Shown piece after piece: positions 1-7,195 of a stretch of DNA of 10,953 bases; the first letter of the stretch is position 1, and the number at the start of each line of letters is the position of its first letter. Under the pieces are notes generated by a model that worked only from the letters and a program-made list of their open reading frames with translations, did no database searches and was not told where the DNA came from. The translations under genes and the position numbers were made by a program. This DNA is from Candidatus Cloacimonadota bacterium (GTDB lineage Bacteria > Cloacimonadota > Cloacimonadia > Cloacimonadales > TCS61). The stretch covers positions 1 through 10,953 of the forward strand of contig JAGLWO010000281.1 of the NCBI GenBank assembly GCA_023133395.1. Direction: 5' to 3'.

Positions 1-3000
1 GAAGGTTCTGTTCAAGACAGTATATATTTCACAGCATCAGATCCTGAAATCGGTTGGAAAGGATTACGCTTTATTGATACATCTGCAAATTATCAAGACA
101 GTTCCAAAGTAGTTTACTGCAAATTTGAAAACGGCAATGCAACAAGCGGAAGCAGTTCTGACAGACAAGGTGGCGCAATAGCTTGCTATCATTCGTCAGA
201 TGTATTGATAAACTACTGTTTATTCCAAAATAATACAGCCAATTACGGAGGAGCAATTGCAATTTACGATTCGGATATTATCTTGCAGAATTCTGTTGTA
301 AAGAATAATTACGCCAACTACTATGCAGGCGGAATCCGAATAAACAATTCAGAAGTTATTTTAGAGAATGTGATATTAACAAATAATTCTGCGGGTAATA
401 AAGGAGGAGGAATTTATATTTATGATTCCAATCCTACAATGTCAGGAGTAAGTATTTTTGAAAACAGTTCAAACAGTTATGGTGGCGGATTGTATTTGAA
501 TGCTTCTTATCCTGTTTTTGATAATGAAAACAGATGTAATATCTATCAGAATGATTCGGATGTTTTCGGAAAGGATATTTGTTCGGTCGGTGCAGTTATC
601 GATGTTATAGTCGATACTTTTACAGTTCTAATTCCTGATAATTATTTTGCATATCCGATGAATAATTATACTTTTGATATTTTGAATTCAGCAATTGAAC
701 AGGTTGATCAGGATTTGTATGTCAGTCCGACCGGTTCAGATGAAAATAGTGGTTTAACAGCAGATGATCCGTTAAAAACGATTAACTTTGCTATGTACAT
801 GATGCTATCAAATGAAGAAAATCCACATACGATTCATCTTGCCGAAGGTGTATATTCTCTTTCCGATACAGGAGAGCATTTTCCGATTTATATGAAAAGA
901 TTTATCTCAATAGTCGGAGAAAATTCTGAAACTACTGTTCTTAATGGAGAAAACCTTACTCGACTCATTATCAGTGTTTTTCCAAATAATAATTTTTCTT
1001 TACAAGGAGTTACCATCACAAACGGTATCGCTGATTATGCAAATGGTGGTGGAATACGTTGTGTAAATTCAGACCTTACCATAACGGAAGTTGTTATAGA
1101 AAACAATCATGCTACCCATGGAGGTGGTATTTATTTTTACTGCGGCACACTTACCCTTTCGAATATTTCTGTTACGAATAATAGTGCGTCAAACAGAATT
1201 TCCGGCAGTGGCGGCGGAATTTATTGTAACGGAACTGTCAATTTCACTAATGTCCTGATTAATGAAAACTATGCATTTGGAAGCGGCGGTGGAATTTGGT
1301 GTACAGGTTCTAATGATGAGCAGTTTTTTTCAAATATCTCCGTCATAGGTAATACTGTAGATTGGTACGGTGGTGGTATTGCTTTCAATAATTGTGAACC
1401 TGAACTTAGTTCAATAACTGTTACAGAAAATTGTTCGCAATACGGTGGCGGAATATGTTTTGCAGATTCCGAACCGATATTTGACAGCGAAAACAGATGC
1501 AGTATTTATTCAAATACAACAAGTTCAAATTATTCCAAAGATATTTATTCAGATCAAAATTCCATAACCGTAACTGTAGATACTTTTACAGTATCTAATC
1601 CAACCGATTATTATGCAGCACCAATTTGCAATATTACTTTTGATATTTTACATTCATTTTCTGATACTCTGATCAACTCAGATTTTTATGTGTCGGTTAC
1701 CGGAGATGATTCCAATACGGGAACTACTGCAAATGAGCCTTTAAAAACCATCGAATGTGCACTATCAAAAATATATGCAGATAGTTTGAACCAAAATACA
1801 ATTTATCTTTCACCGGGAATATACGGTTCAGAAACAACCGGAGAAACATTTCCGATTTATTGGTCTAATTATGTGTCATTAGAAGGAAGTGCGGAAGAAG
1901 AGGTAATATTGGATGGAAATAATGAAATAGGTGGTTTGAATTTTTTTTACATAACTGATGCTGTGATAAAAAATATTACTATCAGAAACTTTAATGGTGG
2001 TTATGGTGGCGGGATTTACTGTTGTAATTTTTCCAATCCGAGTTTGGAAAATATTACATTAACAAATAATCATTCTGGTGGCGGAATTCGCTGTCGTTAT
2101 TCTTCCAATCCGAGTCTCACAAATGTCACAATAAAAAATAATCATTCCAGTCGTGGTGGTGGGATTCACTGTAGTTATTCTTCTAATCCAAGTTTAAAGA
2201 ATGTTACGATAACAAATAATAATGCTGATTATGATGGTGGCGGGATTTACTGTAGTTATTCTTCTAATCCGATTCTTACAAATGTTACAATAGCAGATAA
2301 TTATGCTGATCGTAATGGTGGCGGGATTTACTGTCGTGATTCTTCAAACCCGAGTTTAATTAATTGTATCTCATGGAATAATTTACCGCAGGAAGTATAT
2401 TTTTATGAATATAATAGCCCTAACGAAATTACAATTTCATATTCGGATATTGATGGTGGAGAAAATGGAATTGTTACAAATAATAACGGCACGGTAAATT
2501 GGTTGGAAGGCAACATTGATGAAGACCCATTATTTGCAGACACACTTTATCATTTAAGTTCTGCTTCTCCCTGTATCGATGCTGGAGATCCCGACCCAAT
2601 CTATTATGACCCGGAAGACCCGGATAATCCCGGCTATGCTTTGTATCCGGCAATGGGCACAATAATAAATGATATGGGAGCTTATGGTGGTCCTAATGCT
2701 ATCGGTTGGATTCCAGTACCTGTGAAAGATGATGTCATAATCCAACCAACATTGTGTAAACTTTATCAAAACTACCCCAACCCCTTTAATCCGAGCACTA
2801 CGATTTCTTTTTCAACCACAGAGCTCACGGAGAACACGGAGATAATTATTTTTAATATTAAAGGTCAGAAGGTGAAAGGATTTCAAATTGTATCACCCTC
2901 TCCCGGTCATACCCTCTCAGTCACCTGGAACGGAAAAGATAGCAATAATAAACCTGTAAGCTCGGGTATTTATTTCTATAAATTAAAAGTTAATGATAAA

Positions 3001-3036
3001 ACAATAGATACAAAGAAATGTCTGTTGTTGAAGTAA
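1..3036 (+). CDS. Secreted beta-helix repeat protein with DUF1565-like modules and type IX sorting tail (5' partial)
   Basis: The frame is open from base 1, and the first visible residues (EGSVQDSIYFTA, then GWKGLRF, then DSSKVVYC) align with residues about 80-118 of the gene downstream. The true start and signal peptide therefore lie left of the window; the TTG at 205 is not the start. The visible 1011 residues hold beta-helix coils of the GGGIYC / NVTITNN kind, resembling the Chlamydia polymorphic outer membrane protein repeat. Two modules follow, each an ENRC...DTFTV...YYA linker plus a DUF1565-like YVSPTGxDxNSG segment (about 514-960 and 1477-1923). Next come a five-coil array (about 2030-2360), a closing segment resembling choice-of-anchor Q (SPCIDAGDP...DMGAYGG), and a type IX sorting domain from about 2758 (NYPNPFNPSTTISF...SSGIYFYKLK...KKCLLLK). 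Inferred role: surface or secreted structural or adhesive protein. No catalytic residues are recognised. It is the first visible gene of a three-gene paralogous run. Confidence 0.9.
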   Translation, partial: EGSVQDSIYFTASDPEIGWKGLRFIDTSANYQDSSKVVYCKFENGNATSGSSSDRQGGAIACYHSSDVLINYCLFQNNTANYGGAIAIYDSDIILQNSVVKNNYANYYAGGIRINNSEVILENVILTNNSAGNKGGGIYIYDSNPTMSGVSIFENSSNSYGGGLYLNASYPVFDNENRCNIYQNDSDVFGKDICSVGAVIDVIVDTFTVLIPDNYFAYPMNNYTFDILNSAIEQVDQDLYVSPTGSDENSGLTADDPLKTINFAMYMMLSNEENPHTIHLAEGVYSLSDTGEHFPIYMKRFISIVGENSETTVLNGENLTRLIISVFPNNNFSLQGVTITNGIADYANGGGIRCVNSDLTITEVVIENNHATHGGGIYFYCGTLTLSNISVTNNSASNRISGSGGGIYCNGTVNFTNVLINENYAFGSGGGIWCTGSNDEQFFSNISVIGNTVDWYGGGIAFNNCEPELSSITVTENCSQYGGGICFADSEPIFDSENRCSIYSNTTSSNYSKDIYSDQNSITVTVDTFTVSNPTDYYAAPICNITFDILHSFSDTLINSDFYVSVTGDDSNTGTTANEPLKTIECALSKIYADSLNQNTIYLSPGIYGSETTGETFPIYWSNYVSLEGSAEEEVILDGNNEIGGLNFFYITDAVIKNITIRNFNGGYGGGIYCCNFSNPSLENITLTNNHSGGGIRCRYSSNPSLTNVTIKNNHSSRGGGIHCSYSSNPSLKNVTITNNNADYDGGGIYCSYSSNPILTNVTIADNYADRNGGGIYCRDSSNPSLINCISWNNLPQEVYFYEYNSPNEITISYSDIDGGENGIVTNNNGTVNWLEGNIDEDPLFADTLYHLSSASPCIDAGDPDPIYYDPEDPDNPGYALYPAMGTIINDMGAYGGPNAIGWIPVPVKDDVIIQPTLCKLYQNYPNPFNPSTTISFSTTELTENTEIIIFNIKGQKVKGFQIVSPSPGHTLSVTWNGKDSNNKPVSSGIYFYKLKVNDKTIDTKKCLLLK
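514..960 (+). other. Linker plus DUF1565-like module, gene 1 copy 1
   Basis: It begins VFDNENRCNIY, then DVIVDTFTVLIP, YFAYP and YTFDIL. The DUF1565-like part starts at 712: DLYVSPTGSDENSG, DPLKTINFAM, HTIHLAEGVYS, FPIYMKRF and VLNGEN. The ENRC-to-DLYV distance is 62 residues. It interrupts two runs of beta-helix coils and probably starts a new helix domain. Confidence 0.75.
1477..1923 (+). other. Linker plus DUF1565-like module, gene 1 copy 2
   Basis: Same order as copy 1: IFDSENRCSIY, VTVDTFTVSNP, DYYAAP and ITFDIL. From 1681 the DUF1565-like part reads DFYVSVTGDDSNTG, EPLKTIECAL, NTIYLSPGIYG, FPIYWSNYVSLEG and VILDGNN. It is clearly diverged from copy 1 at DNA level, unlike the near-identical pair in gene 2. 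Confidence 0.75.
2032..2343 (+). repeat. Tandem beta-helix coil repeat in gene 1, four units
   Basis: The TCC/TCT-AAT-CC anchor recurs at 2032, 2104, 2182, 2263 and 2344, giving units of 72, 78, 81 and 81 bases (24-27 residues). Each encodes a variant of SSNPSLxNVTIxNN...GGGIxC. All lengths are multiples of three, so copy-number change keeps the frame. Confidence 0.85.
2446..2541 (+). repeat. 96-bp exact repeat, copy in gene 1
   Basis: Every base matches 6624-6719 in gene 2. It encodes the start of the closing segment (DIDGGENGIVTNNNG, then NWLEGNIDEDPLFAD). Sequence on both sides is much more diverged, so the block has sharp edges. Confidence 0.95.
2817..2843 (+). repeat. 9-bp periodic repeat in gene 1 sorting domain
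   Basis: Three units, CACAGAGCT, CACGGAGAA and CACGGAGAT, encode TTE-LTE-NTE just after the TTISFS strand of the type IX sorting domain. A related triplet lies at the same protein position in gene 2. GC content and strand asymmetry stand out from the AT-rich surroundings. Confidence 0.85.
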
Positions 3037-3078
3037 TGTAACTCTAATCTCCAGTTTGAGTATAAACGATGGTATTGT

Positions 3079-3084
3079 AGGAGG
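3079..3084 (+). promoter_or_regulatory. Ribosome binding site of gene 2
   Basis: A perfect AGGAGG lies 5 bases upstream of the ATG at 3090 and fixes that start. The rest of the 53-base gap after gene 1 (3037-3089) shows no hairpin followed by a T run and no convincing promoter, which favours read-through from gene 1. Confidence 0.85.
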
Positions 3085-3089
3085 TCTTT

Positions 3090-6000
3090 ATGAAAAGAAT
3101 AATAATTTTATTTTTTATATTGCTCATTATTACTTTTTCTGTTGCAGACACTCATATCCCTGCAGGGAATGTAAATGGAGTTTGGACAATTGATGGCAGT
3201 CCTTATATTATTGATGGAGAAATTTTTATTCAACAAAGTGATCAATTAACCATCGAACCTGGTGTACAGGTGCTCTTCTCCGATCATTATAAATTCAATA
3301 TCTATGGAAAAATATTAGCAGAAGGAACTTCAACAGACAATATTATTTTTACTGCACAAAATACAGCAATAGGTTGGCATAGTTTAAGATTTTGGGATAC
3401 AAGTTCAAATGGACAGGACAGCTCAAGAGTTGTTTATTGTGATTTAAGACTTGGAAAGGCAAATGGAGAGGGAAGTGAACAATATGGTGGAGCAATATAT
3501 TGTAATAATTCATCTGATATTTTGATAAGTGATTGTTTAATTACAAAAAATTATGCGAAATCTCATGGTGGTGGAATTCACTGCTCAAGTTCCAGTCCGA
3601 GTCTAATAAATGTTACCATAACGGGGAATTATGTTATTGGTGAGTGGACTATTCATACGCATGGTGGAGGTATTTCCTGCATAAATTCCGATCCGTATTT
3701 AGAAAATGTTACTATCAATGATAATATTGCTCATTATGGTACTCGCGGGTATGGTGGCGGAATTTATTGTTCTGATTCCAATCCGATTCTCACAAATGTT
3801 ACAATTAGCGGAAATACTGCTGAAGGTTATGAAGCGTTTGGTGGTGGTATTTACTTCACGGAGTCTAATCCGACTTTACTAAATGTTACTATAAGCGGAA
3901 ATTATTGTGATTCATCTCATGGCATTGGCGGTGGGATTTATTGTAAGAATAATTCCGGACCAAGTTTAGAAAACGTAGTTATTAATGGGAACTATGCTAA
4001 TTATGGTGGTGGAATTAACTGCTCTTCCGATTCCAATCCGACTTTAGAAAATGTTACTATAACCGGAAATCATGGATATGATGCAGGTGGAGGTATTTAC
4101 TGTGGAGGTTCCAGTCCGAGTTTAGAAAACGTTACTATAACCGGAAATCATTCTAATCATCAAGGTGGCGGGATTTATCTTATTTCTAATTCCAATCCAA
4201 TTTTAACAAATGTTACAATAAACAATAATACTGCTCCCGGTACTTATTGGTCTAATAATGGTGGAGGGATTTATTGCTCGAACTCTAATCCAACTTTAGT
4301 AAATGTAATTATAAGTGGAAATAGTGTTTCCTATGATAGTTCTAAAGGTGGTGGAATTTATTGCTCCGATAATTCCAACCTGAATATAGAAAATGTTTCC
4401 ATAACGAATAATTCTGCTGCTGGACATGGAGGTGGGATTTACTGTTCGGAATCCAATTTAAATTTCAATCCGGAAAACAGATGTGATATTTATTCTAATC
4501 ATATAACAAACAGTAGAGGTTATGGTCTGGATATTTTTGCTTATAATTGTGATATGATAGATGTAATTGTAGATACATTTACTGTGTTGACTCCAACCGA
4601 TTATTACGCATCACCGATCGACAATTTTACTTTTGATATTCAAAATTGTATTTATCAGCAAATCAATTCCGACCTTTATGTGTCTCCGGATGGAAATAAT
4701 TCAAATAGTGGAACAAGTCCTGATGATCCGTTAAGAACGATAATATATGCATTATCCGTGATATATGCAGACAGTTTAAATCAACATACAATTTTTCTAT
4801 TGCCAGGAATATATAGTCCATCTACAAATGAAGAACAATTTCCATTACCTATGTTTGATTATGTTTCATTACAAGGTAACAGCCAGGAAGATACATTCTT
4901 AGATGCAGATAATTTAAGCGATATATTGAGATTTGATTTTGTGACTGAATCAAATATAAGGAATATTACAATAAGAAATGGTAATATAGGAATTTACTTT
5001 GATAATTCCAGTCCGAGTTTGGATAATATTACAATAACAGGTAATTCTTCTTCTGATGATGGCGGTGGGATTTATTGTTATGAATCCAGTCCGAGTTTGG
5101 TAAATGTTACAATAACAGGTAATTCTTCTTCTGATGATGGTGGTGGGATTTACTGCTATGATTCCAGTCCGAGTTTGGAGAATGTTACAATTACAGGTAA
5201 CTCTTCTTCTGATGATGGTGGTGGGATTTGCTATAGAGGTTCCAGTCCGAGTTTGGAGAATGTTACAATTACAGGTAACTCTGCTTCTGATTATGGTGGT
5301 GGCATTTATTGTTCTCAGTCCAGCCCAAGTTTAGAGGATGTCACAATAACAGGTAATTCTGCTTCTGATTATGGTGGTGGCATTTATTGTTCTCATTCCA
5401 GCCCAAGTTTAGAAAATGTTACAATAGCAGGAAATTCTGCCTCTTTACAAGGAGGTGGAATTTACTGTAGTTATTCCAATCTGAGTTTCAATATTGAAAA
5501 CAGATGTAATATTTACCTGAATAATTCTATAAATAGCAGAGGTTATGGTGCTGATATTTATACTTATGATTGCGAAGTTATAGATGTAATTGTGGATACC
5601 TTTACTGTATTAATTCCAACCGAGTATTATGCATCCCCGATCGACAATTTTACTTTTGATATTTTACATGCGATACAAGATACCCTGATAAATTCCGACC
5701 TTTATGTGTCTCCGGATGGAAATAATTCAAATAGTGGAACAAGTCCTGACGAACCATTAAGAACGATAATATATGCATTATCCGTGATATATGCAGACAG
5801 TTTAAATCAACATACGATTTATCTATTGCCAGGAATATATAGTCCATCTACAAATGAAGAACAATTTCCATTACCTATGTTTGATTATGTTTCATTACAA
5901 GGTAACAGCCAGGAAGATACATTCTTAGATGCAGATAATTTAAGCGGGATATTGAGATTTTATTTTGTGACTGAATCAAATATAAGGAATATTACTATAA

Positions 6001-7181
6001 GAAATGGTAATTCTTCTTATGGTGGCGGGATTTACTGTAGTAATTCCAATCCTATCTTAACAAATGTTACAATAAGCGATAATACTGCTACCGGTACTAA
6101 TTGGAATAATATCGGCGGAGGTATTTATTGTTCTCATTCCAGCCCAAGTTTGGTAAATGTTACGATTACCGGTAATTCTGCGTCTTATGGCGGTGGAATT
6201 AGCTGTAGGAACGATTCTAATCCAAGTTTGGTAAATGTTACAATAACGGATAATTCTGTTAATGGCGGTGGTGGTGGAATTTACTGCGGATATTCCGATC
6301 CCAGTTTAGAGAATGTTACAATAACAGGAAATTCTGCTGATTATGGTGGTGGGATTTCATGCGGATGTTCCTATCCTAGTTTAGATAATGTTACAATAAC
6401 AGGTAATTCTGCGGATGATGGTGGTGGGATTTACTGCTATTGGTCAGATCCGAGTCTGGAGAATGTAACGATGGTAAATAATTCGGCTTCTAATGACGGT
6501 GGTGGGATTTACTGCTATCGTTCCAATCCGAGTTTAGTAAATTGTATTTTATGGAATGATATTCCGGAAGAGGTTAATTTTTATGAATATGACTATTCTA
6601 ATACAATAACAATAGCATATTCCGATATTGATGGTGGAGAAAATGGAATTGTTACAAATAATAACGGCACGGTAAATTGGTTGGAAGGCAACATTGATGA
6701 AGACCCATTATTTGCAGACCCACAAAATGGTGATTTCCATCTAACCTGGGCTAATTTCCCAATCCCGGATTCTACAATGTCTCCCTGTATAGACGCAGGT
6801 GACCCAAGTTCACCCCTTGACCCTGATGGAACCATTGCTGATATGGGAGCATATTATTATGATCAGGGAACTGGAATAGAGAATTACGAATTACAAATTT
6901 CTAATTTCAAATTAAATAACTACCCTAACCCGTTCAATACTGAAACTACTATTTCTTTCTTCACCGCAGAGGACGCAGAGAACGCAGAGCTTGTAATTTA
7001 TAATATCAAAAGTCAGAAAGTGAAGACACTTGTTAATGAAGTTCTTCCGGCAGGAGAGCATTCTGTTGTGTGGGATGGAAAAGACCAAACAGGAAAACCT
7101 GTTTCCTCGGGAATTTATTTTTATAGATTGAAAGCAGGTGATAAAACAATAGGAACAAAGAAGTGTTTACTGTTGAAATAA
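3090..7181 (+). CDS. Secreted Cys-ladder beta-helix protein, three coil arrays, type IX sorting tail
   Basis: Complete at 1363 residues. Residues 1-19 form a signal peptide (MKRIIILFF..., likely cleavage VA|DT). Residues about 27-82 are an entry cap (GVWTIDGSPY, IEPGVQVLF, HYKFNIYGK), followed by GWHSLRF. Coil array 1 spans about 168-455 with irregular 26-32 residue coils. A linker plus DUF1565-like module follows (about 459-608). Array 2 (640-795) is six exact 26-residue coils. A second, near-identical module (about 800-950) leads to array 3 (to about 1150). An anchor-Q-like closure (NCILWND...SPCIDAGDP...DMGAYYY) precedes a type IX sorting domain from about 1277 (NYPNPFNTETTISFF...GQKVKTL...KKCLLLK). 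About 20 coils carry GGGI-x-C, so Cys recurs at one position per coil. This implies export to the periplasm, then passage over the outer membrane by type IX secretion. Likely a surface adhesin or structural fibre; a glycan-degrading role is possible, but no catalytic motif is seen. Confidence 0.95.
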   Translation: MKRIIILFFILLIITFSVADTHIPAGNVNGVWTIDGSPYIIDGEIFIQQSDQLTIEPGVQVLFSDHYKFNIYGKILAEGTSTDNIIFTAQNTAIGWHSLRFWDTSSNGQDSSRVVYCDLRLGKANGEGSEQYGGAIYCNNSSDILISDCLITKNYAKSHGGGIHCSSSSPSLINVTITGNYVIGEWTIHTHGGGISCINSDPYLENVTINDNIAHYGTRGYGGGIYCSDSNPILTNVTISGNTAEGYEAFGGGIYFTESNPTLLNVTISGNYCDSSHGIGGGIYCKNNSGPSLENVVINGNYANYGGGINCSSDSNPTLENVTITGNHGYDAGGGIYCGGSSPSLENVTITGNHSNHQGGGIYLISNSNPILTNVTINNNTAPGTYWSNNGGGIYCSNSNPTLVNVIISGNSVSYDSSKGGGIYCSDNSNLNIENVSITNNSAAGHGGGIYCSESNLNFNPENRCDIYSNHITNSRGYGLDIFAYNCDMIDVIVDTFTVLTPTDYYASPIDNFTFDIQNCIYQQINSDLYVSPDGNNSNSGTSPDDPLRTIIYALSVIYADSLNQHTIFLLPGIYSPSTNEEQFPLPMFDYVSLQGNSQEDTFLDADNLSDILRFDFVTESNIRNITIRNGNIGIYFDNSSPSLDNITITGNSSSDDGGGIYCYESSPSLVNVTITGNSSSDDGGGIYCYDSSPSLENVTITGNSSSDDGGGICYRGSSPSLENVTITGNSASDYGGGIYCSQSSPSLEDVTITGNSASDYGGGIYCSHSSPSLENVTIAGNSASLQGGGIYCSYSNLSFNIENRCNIYLNNSINSRGYGADIYTYDCEVIDVIVDTFTVLIPTEYYASPIDNFTFDILHAIQDTLINSDLYVSPDGNNSNSGTSPDEPLRTIIYALSVIYADSLNQHTIYLLPGIYSPSTNEEQFPLPMFDYVSLQGNSQEDTFLDADNLSGILRFYFVTESNIRNITIRNGNSSYGGGIYCSNSNPILTNVTISDNTATGTNWNNIGGGIYCSHSSPSLVNVTITGNSASYGGGISCRNDSNPSLVNVTITDNSVNGGGGGIYCGYSDPSLENVTITGNSADYGGGISCGCSYPSLDNVTITGNSADDGGGIYCYWSDPSLENVTMVNNSASNDGGGIYCYRSNPSLVNCILWNDIPEEVNFYEYDYSNTITIAYSDIDGGENGIVTNNNGTVNWLEGNIDEDPLFADPQNGDFHLTWANFPIPDSTMSPCIDAGDPSSPLDPDGTIADMGAYYYDQGTGIENYELQISNFKLNNYPNPFNTETTISFFTAEDAENAELVIYNIKSQKVKTLVNEVLPAGEHSVVWDGKDQTGKPVSSGIYFYRLKAGDKTIGTKKCLLLK
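3591..4451 (+). repeat. Coil array 1 of gene 2, ten irregular units
   Basis: The TCC/TCT anchor of SxPSLxNVTI lies at 3591, 3687, 3777, 3864, 3954, 4032, 4110, 4191, 4284, 4374 and 4452. Units are therefore 78-96 bases (26-32 residues), always in frame. Extra residues fall in the turn before GGGI. The DNA is more diverged between units than in array 2. Confidence 0.85.
4464..4913 (+). other. Linker plus DUF1565-like module, gene 2 copy 1
   Basis: FNPENRCDIYSN, IDVIVDTFTVLTP, DYYASP and FTFDI, then from 4671 DLYVSPDGNNSNSG, DPLRTIIYAL, HTIFLLPGIYS, FPLPMFDYVSLQG and FLDADN. The ENRC-to-DLYV distance is 66 residues. The DUF1565-like half belongs to a 97% identical intragenic duplication. Confidence 0.8.
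4665..4985 (+). repeat. 321-bp intragenic duplication, copy A
   Basis: Aligns without gaps to 5691-6011 at an offset of 1026 bases, with 9 mismatches by eye. It covers the DUF1565-like segment and the first strand of the following coil array. The linker upstream is related but less alike and contains a 3-base indel. Confidence 0.93.
5007..5474 (+). repeat. Exact 78-bp period tandem array (coil array 2 of gene 2), six units
   Basis: The TCCAGYCC-AGTTT anchor recurs at 5007, 5085, 5163, 5241, 5319 and 5397, with the next TCCAAT at 5475: six units of exactly 78 bases, codon-aligned. Each encodes SSPSLxNVTITGNS, then a short turn and GGGIYC. Neighbouring units share long identical runs, including synonymous sites, indicating recent expansion or homogenisation. 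Confidence 0.95.
5487..5939 (+). other. Linker plus DUF1565-like module, gene 2 copy 2
   Basis: FNIENRCNIYLN, IDVIVDTFTVLIP, EYYASP and FTFDIL, then from 5697 the DUF1565-like segment, nearly identical to copy 1 of this gene. The ENRC-to-DLYV distance is 67 residues. It opens coil array 3. Confidence 0.8.
5691..6011 (+). repeat. 321-bp intragenic duplication, copy B
   Basis: Partner of 4665-4985. The differences include three clustered near 5750-5760 and a two-base change near 5947, which turns SDILRF into SGILRF. The rest is identical, including third codon positions. Confidence 0.93.
6216..6521 (+). repeat. Coil array 3 of gene 2 (regular part), four units
   Basis: Unit anchors at 6216, 6294, 6369, 6444 and 6522 give units of 78, 75, 75 and 78 bases. 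They encode SxPSLxNVTITGNSA with GGGIYC or GGGISC. The array leads directly into the closing segment NCILWND. Confidence 0.85.
6624..6719 (+). repeat. 96-bp exact repeat, copy in gene 2
   Basis: Identical to 2446-2541 in gene 1. Upstream the two genes match only loosely, and downstream the sequences (FADTLYHLSS versus FADPQNGDFH) part at once. Confidence 0.95.
6965..6991 (+). repeat. 9-bp periodic repeat in gene 2 sorting domain
   Basis: Three units, CGCAGAGGA, CGCAGAGAA and CGCAGAGCT, encode an xAE tripeptide repeat (TAEDAENAE in context) just after TTISFF. The period and the AGAG core match the gene 1 copy, though the encoded residues differ (TTELTENTE). Confidence 0.85.
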
Positions 7182-7186
7182 ACTTG

Positions 7187-7194
7187 GGAGGTGA
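7187..7194 (+). promoter_or_regulatory. Ribosome binding site of gene 3
   Basis: GGAGGTGA is an extended anti-16S match. Its GGAGG core ends 4 bases before the ATG at 7196, inside the 14-base gap after the gene 2 stop. The GTG at 7191 is excluded as a start because its frame stops two codons later. The tight spacing supports co-transcription with gene 2. Confidence 0.85.
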
Positions 7195-7195
7195 G

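Noticed and set aside
205..207. TTG as start of gene 1
   Set aside because: The frame is open back to base 1 and the upstream translation matches the N-terminal region of gene 2, so the gene is simply cut by the window edge.
1941..1948. T8 run in gene 1 as a phase-variation switch
   Set aside because: It encodes N-F-F-Y in a hydrophobic strand far into the gene and frame is kept on both sides; no more than composition can be claimed.
3055..3078. Promoter in the gap between genes 1 and 2 (TTGAGT ... TATTGT)
   Set aside because: The spacing is only 11 bases and the boxes are weak; in AT-rich DNA this is expected by chance.
5134..5334. Plus-strand ORF of 66 codons in another frame, and a similar one at 7578-7790
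   Set aside because: The first is an out-of-frame reading of the 78-bp repeat, which stays open only because the unit is a multiple of three; the second overlaps gene 3 in a wrong frame.
5007..5474. CRISPR-like array
   Set aside because: Units are contiguous with no spacer/repeat alternation, are codon-aligned and continue the coding frame.
5007..6521. Variable-region target of a diversity-generating retroelement
   Set aside because: No reverse transcriptase or template repeat is visible, and unit differences are not restricted to adenine positions.
6593..6835. Minus-strand ORF of 80 codons, and other short minus-strand ORFs (71-262, 2474-2662, 2554-2769, 5650-5847, 8301-8510)
   Set aside because: All lie opposite strongly supported coding sequence, show no recognisable domain and have no convincing ribosome binding site; they are shadows of repetitive codons.
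3090..7181. Pectate lyase or other polysaccharide lyase function
   Set aside because: The fold is similar, but I see no catalytic Asp/Arg/Lys motif of lyases or hydrolases; only the repeat scaffold is recognisable.
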